Source: Rhodoferax ferrireducens (lineage in GTDB: Bacteria > Pseudomonadota > Gammaproteobacteria > Burkholderiales > Burkholderiaceae_C). From it: a stretch of 64,000 bases of DNA. Shown here in pieces: positions 60,905-64,000 of this stretch (within the stretch, counting starts at the first letter, position 1; every line of letters starts with the position of its first letter). The translations under genes were made by a program, and so were the position numbers. The notes under the pieces were generated by a model. The model did not search any database. It was not told the origin of the DNA and saw only the letters and a list, made by a program, of their open reading frames with translations. Location: the NCBI RefSeq assembly GCF_003347515.1, contig NZ_QEII01000276.1, forward strand, positions 1 through 64,000, given 5' to 3'.

Positions 60905-63628
60905 ATGGCGGCTACGCTGGCATACTCTCACCCAGTGAAAGACGCAAACGAATCCCCATTTGCCGGCGATGCCTCCCGGCAACTCGACCTGGCGGCCATG
61001 GCGCTGGCCTGCCCGGCAGCATCTGGCCATTTCGACGAATTGCGCGGTGCTACGGGCCCAAACGCCAACCAGAGCAGCACAGATACTTCAAATTTAGTAG
61101 CTGATGATCAAGAGTTGACGGGGGCTTGGCGTCAATTCTTTGAAAACATGGAAGATGACGGCACGGTCAATCTAGACCACCGCACGAGCAGTCTGGAACG
61201 CCAAATCCGCGACAACGGTGTCACCTACAACGTCTATGCCGATGAAGGCGGTCCCCAGCGTCCATGGTCGCTGGACCTGTTTCCCCTGATTATTGAGCCC
61301 GACAGCTGGCAGCAGATCGAAGCCGGTGTGCTGCAGCGCATGCGATTGCTGGAGCGATTGATAGCGGACGTTTATGGTTCGCAACAGTTGCTGGCCCAGG
61401 GCTTATTGCCGCCTGCTTTGGTGCAGGGGCACCCCGGCTACTTGCGGGCGATGCATGGCGTCAATCCCGTCGGCGACACCCACCTCCACATCGCCGCCTT
61501 TGACCTGGCGCACGGGCCAGACGGCAATTGGTGGTTGGTCAGCCAGCGTTGTCAGGCGCCGTCGGGTTTGGGCTATTTGCTGGAAAACCGGCTGGCCATA
61601 TCCAATCAGTTTCCTGAGGCATTCCAGTCCATGCGTGTGCAGCGTCTGGCGGGCACCTACCGCGCGCTGATGGAGAGCCTCAAACGGATGAGCCCGGCGG
61701 GAGCCGACTCGCACCTCGCATTGCTCACGCCCGGCCCTTACAACGAAACCTATTTTGAGCACGCCTACCTGGCGCGCTATCTGGGCCTGACCCTGGTGGA
61801 AGGCAGCGACTTGATCGTGCGCGACGAGCGTCTTTATCTCAAGACACTCAGAGGCTTGGTGGCGGTGCATGGCCTGCTCAAACGGGTGGACGATGAATAC
61901 CTGGATCCGCTGGAGCTGCGTTCTGACTCCACATTGGGCGTGCCCGGCCTGTTGCAGGCCATTCGCGCCGGTAATGTGCTGGTGGCCAACGCGCCAGGTT
62001 CGGCCTTTTTGGAGTCCCCGGCTCTGCTGGGTTTTTTGCCGGCGCTGTCCCGACATCTGCTGGGCGAGGAGTTGCAGTTGCCTGCCCTGCCTACATGGTG
62101 GTGCGGCGAACGCTCGGCCATGGAAGAAGCGCTGCCCCAACTGCGGGACTGCGCCATCAAGTCCACTTACTCCGGCTCGCTTGCCCATGGCAGTTTTGAT
62201 TCTGTGATGGGTCGATCCCTCTCGCCGCGCGAACTTGACGAATGGGCCGGGCGCATTGTTCGACAAAGCGAAGAACACACGGTTCAGGCGTATATGCCCT
62301 TGTCACAGATGCCTACCTGGCAGGCCTCAACGCAGGCAAACCGTGCCGGCGAAAAAAATGGGCGAGTGGTGCCGCGCTCGGTCGTGCTGCGGGTGTTCGC
62401 CGTGTCCGATGGGCCCCAGTCGTGGCGCGTACTGCCAGGCGGGCTGGCGCGCGTGGCGGGTGCCGGGGCCGAAATAGCCTCCATGCAGCGCGGTGGCAGC
62501 AGTGCCGACGTCTGGGTGCGGACCCGTGGCGAGGTGGATAAGACCACCTTGCTGCAGCCGCATCTGACACCGGCTACGCTGGCGCAGCGCAAGCGTCTGG
62601 TCACCAGTCGGGCGGCAGAGAATCTTTTCTGGATGGGGCGCTACACCGAGCGCGCCGAGAACGCCATCCGACTGGCCCGCCTGACGCTGGAATGCCTGAA
62701 CGGGGAAGATCAATCTTCCCCGTCCCTGCTCGCGTGGCTCAGCAACATGGCAGTTGCCAACACCCTGGTGCTGCCCAGTGTGCCCTCGGCCGCCCAGGCG
62801 CGTCGCGTTTTTGAGCGCTCCTTGATCTCAAGCCTGGGCAGCACCGAGGGCGCCACCAGCGTCGGCTACTACCTGCGGGCCCTCAAGATGACCGGTGCCA
62901 CCGTGCGCGAGCGCCTGTCGCAGGAACATTGGCGCGTGATCGTCCGGGCTGAAGAAGAGCTGTTTGCGAGCTGCGCGGAGCATGCCTCCAGCGGCGACTA
63001 TTCGTCGCTGGAAGCATTGCAGGTGCTGAAAAGGACCAGCGACCACATGGCGGCCATCACCGGTGCGCAGATTGATCGCATGACCCGTGACGACGGCTGG
63101 CGCTTGCTGAGCATCGGCCGTCACATTGAGCGACTGGGTTTTCTGGCGAGCGCGCTGATGCGTGGATTTGAGACCGGTTCGGTGCACACGGAGGGTGGCT
63201 TTGAAGCCATGATGGAGCTGTTTGACAGCACAATTACCTTTCACGCGCAATACCAGCAAAGCCGCGACTTTGCCGCCCTGCTCGACTTGCTGGTGCTCGA
63301 TCGCGACAACCCCCGCTCGTTGGCCTGGGTGGCCCACACCTTGCGCGGACGCCTGGCAAAACTGGCCGGCAGTGAGCCCAATGAGCTCAGCGTCCTGTCG
63401 CACCGGGTACCGGATCCGACGGCCTGGAGCCTTGCCGAGTTGTGTGAAGTGCCGCCGGACGACACCGTCAGCACGCAGGGCCATGCGCCGGGTACTGAGC
63501 CTGGATGTTTCCTGGCCCTGAACGATTTGTTGCTGCAATGTACAGCTGCGGCGTTCAACGTGTCAGACGCGATCAGCACCACGTATTTCACCCATTCCGG
63601 CGAGTCCAATCAAAGCCTTGGTACCTGA
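60905..63628 (+). CDS. Circularly permuted ATP-grasp protein with alpha-E domain
   Basis: 907 residues from ATG 60905; an upstream in-frame start at 60869 is possible. About residues 75-555 are the circularly permuted ATP-grasp (VTYNVYADEGGPQRPWSLDL, LLTPGPYNETYFEHAYLARY, VHGLLKRVDDEYLDPLELR, AMEEALPQLRDCAIKST). Residues 585-890 are the alpha-E domain (AENLFWMGRYTERAENAIRL, WRLLSIGRHIERLGFLASAL). ATP-grasp enzymes of this type ligate a carboxylate to an amine. Its stop overlaps the next transglutaminase start by one base (TGATG at 63626), so they are coupled. Confidence 0.92.
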   Translation: MAATLAYSHPVKDANESPFAGDASRQLDLAAMALACPAASGHFDELRGATGPNANQSSTDTSNLVADDQELTGAWRQFFENMEDDGTVNLDHRTSSLERQIRDNGVTYNVYADEGGPQRPWSLDLFPLIIEPDSWQQIEAGVLQRMRLLERLIADVYGSQQLLAQGLLPPALVQGHPGYLRAMHGVNPVGDTHLHIAAFDLAHGPDGNWWLVSQRCQAPSGLGYLLENRLAISNQFPEAFQSMRVQRLAGTYRALMESLKRMSPAGADSHLALLTPGPYNETYFEHAYLARYLGLTLVEGSDLIVRDERLYLKTLRGLVAVHGLLKRVDDEYLDPLELRSDSTLGVPGLLQAIRAGNVLVANAPGSAFLESPALLGFLPALSRHLLGEELQLPALPTWWCGERSAMEEALPQLRDCAIKSTYSGSLAHGSFDSVMGRSLSPRELDEWAGRIVRQSEEHTVQAYMPLSQMPTWQASTQANRAGEKNGRVVPRSVVLRVFAVSDGPQSWRVLPGGLARVAGAGAEIASMQRGGSSADVWVRTRGEVDKTTLLQPHLTPATLAQRKRLVTSRAAENLFWMGRYTERAENAIRLARLTLECLNGEDQSSPSLLAWLSNMAVANTLVLPSVPSAAQARRVFERSLISSLGSTEGATSVGYYLRALKMTGATVRERLSQEHWRVIVRAEEELFASCAEHASSGDYSSLEALQVLKRTSDHMAAITGAQIDRMTRDDGWRLLSIGRHIERLGFLASALMRGFETGSVHTEGGFEAMMELFDSTITFHAQYQQSRDFAALLDLLVLDRDNPRSLAWVAHTLRGRLAKLAGSEPNELSVLSHRVPDPTAWSLAELCEVPPDDTVSTQGHAPGTEPGCFLALNDLLLQCTAAAFNVSDAISTTYFTHSGESNQSLGT

Positions 63629-64000
63629 TGAAGCTGCAAATCACCCACGAAACCTGCTATGACTACGTGCCTGCCGTTGAAACGGCGCAGCATATGGCTT
63701 ATCTGCAACCCGTGAACACCCGCCACCAGCAGCTTCTGAGCCACGTGCTGGACATCAGCCCATCACCCGCGCAAACCCGGCAAGCGCTGGACGTTTTCGG
63801 CAACGCGCGCTGTTTTTTTTCACTTCAGACCCCTCATACCGAACTTAAGGTGGTGGCACACAGCGTGGTTTCGACCGAGACCCGGCCCTTGCCCACGAGC
63901 AGCATCAGTTGGGAACAGACCCGGGAACTCTTTCGTTATCAGTCAGGTGGCCGTTTTGATGCCGCCACGGAGTTCGTATTTGCGTCACCTTTCTGTCCCC
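63628..64000 (+). CDS. Transglutaminase-like protein, N-terminal part (cut by window end)
   Basis: The ATG at 63628 overlaps the previous stop. The visible 124 residues are the N-terminal beta domain of the short bacterial transglutaminase (MKLQITHETCYDYVPAVETA, QHMAYLQPVNTRHQQLL, DVFGNARCFFSLQTPHTELK). The catalytic Cys-His-Asp part lies beyond the window. It completes the transglutaminase - ATP-grasp/alpha-E - transglutaminase trio. Confidence 0.9.
   Translation, partial: MKLQITHETCYDYVPAVETAQHMAYLQPVNTRHQQLLSHVLDISPSPAQTRQALDVFGNARCFFSLQTPHTELKVVAHSVVSTETRPLPTSSISWEQTRELFRYQSGGRFDAATEFVFASPFCP

Noticed and set aside
1..64000. tRNA, rRNA or CRISPR array
   Set aside because: Reading the intergenic stretches showed no cloverleaf-like segment, rRNA stretch or regularly spaced repeat; a covariance-model scan would be needed to exclude a tRNA formally.

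Overview
The window reads as a high-GC betaproteobacterium, most likely Burkholderiales (Comamonadaceae-like; Rhodoferax or Polaromonas relatives would fit). This rests on the look of the housekeeping block mltG-tmk-holB-pilZ-tatD, on codon use and on the type of metal-resistance genes. It is an inference from gene content, not a database match.

Positions 1 to about 45,890 look like an accessory metal-resistance island. Copper/silver is the dominant theme. Its parts are the 3' end of an RND metal pump (1-482), a Tat-type multicopper oxidase (2033-3634), a P1B ATPase with a CPD instead of CPC membrane motif (5543-8014), many small His-, Met- or YHS-containing membrane and periplasmic proteins, a YHS-YHS-CopA ATPase (21990-24371) and a complete cusCBA set whose adaptor carries a fused CusF-like domain (31895-37911). 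Between these lie genes often seen in stress or micro-oxic clusters: PPK2, a PHA-synthase-like DUF3141 protein, an FAD oxidoreductase, a YVTN beta-propeller, an MFS pump, LemA plus two TPM proteins, DUF302, an archaeal-type thymidine/AMP phosphorylase, and an operon-like FtsH - LolA-like - ABC - double FtsX - outer-membrane barrel module (24627-31700). FNR-type palindromes at 479, 1234 and 20914 and a CopR/CusR-like box at 31749 suggest oxygen and copper control. No metal-responsive regulator gene is visible in the window.

From about 38 to 45.9 kb the island is mosaic and decayed. It holds an N-terminally truncated KfrA-like coiled-coil gene, a frameshifted DUF2026 gene, a DedA-PAP2 fusion, a mer remnant (broken merT, intact merP, GDCCVxC protein), a tyrosine recombinase divergent from an intact KfrA-like regulator with palindromic operators between them, and about 0.9 kb of low-coding sequence with short direct repeats. 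Other decay marks are a truncated metallo-beta-lactamase gene (19020), a broken duplicate of a signal-peptide gene (18556 versus 21102), a YHS remnant (10312) and a possible IS6-type transposase tail fused to a signal peptide (1085).

From 45,896 to the end the sequence looks chromosomal. A minus-strand operon runs mltG, tmk, holB, pilZ, tatD, ankyrin protein. Beyond it are ygfZ, a thioesterase-GNAT fusion, an HSL-type esterase, an iron-type alcohol dehydrogenase, and a transglutaminase/DUF2126 plus circularly permuted ATP-grasp/alpha-E plus transglutaminase cluster that encloses a bacteriohemerythrin and a chemotaxis receptor. No rRNA, tRNA or CRISPR array was recognised.
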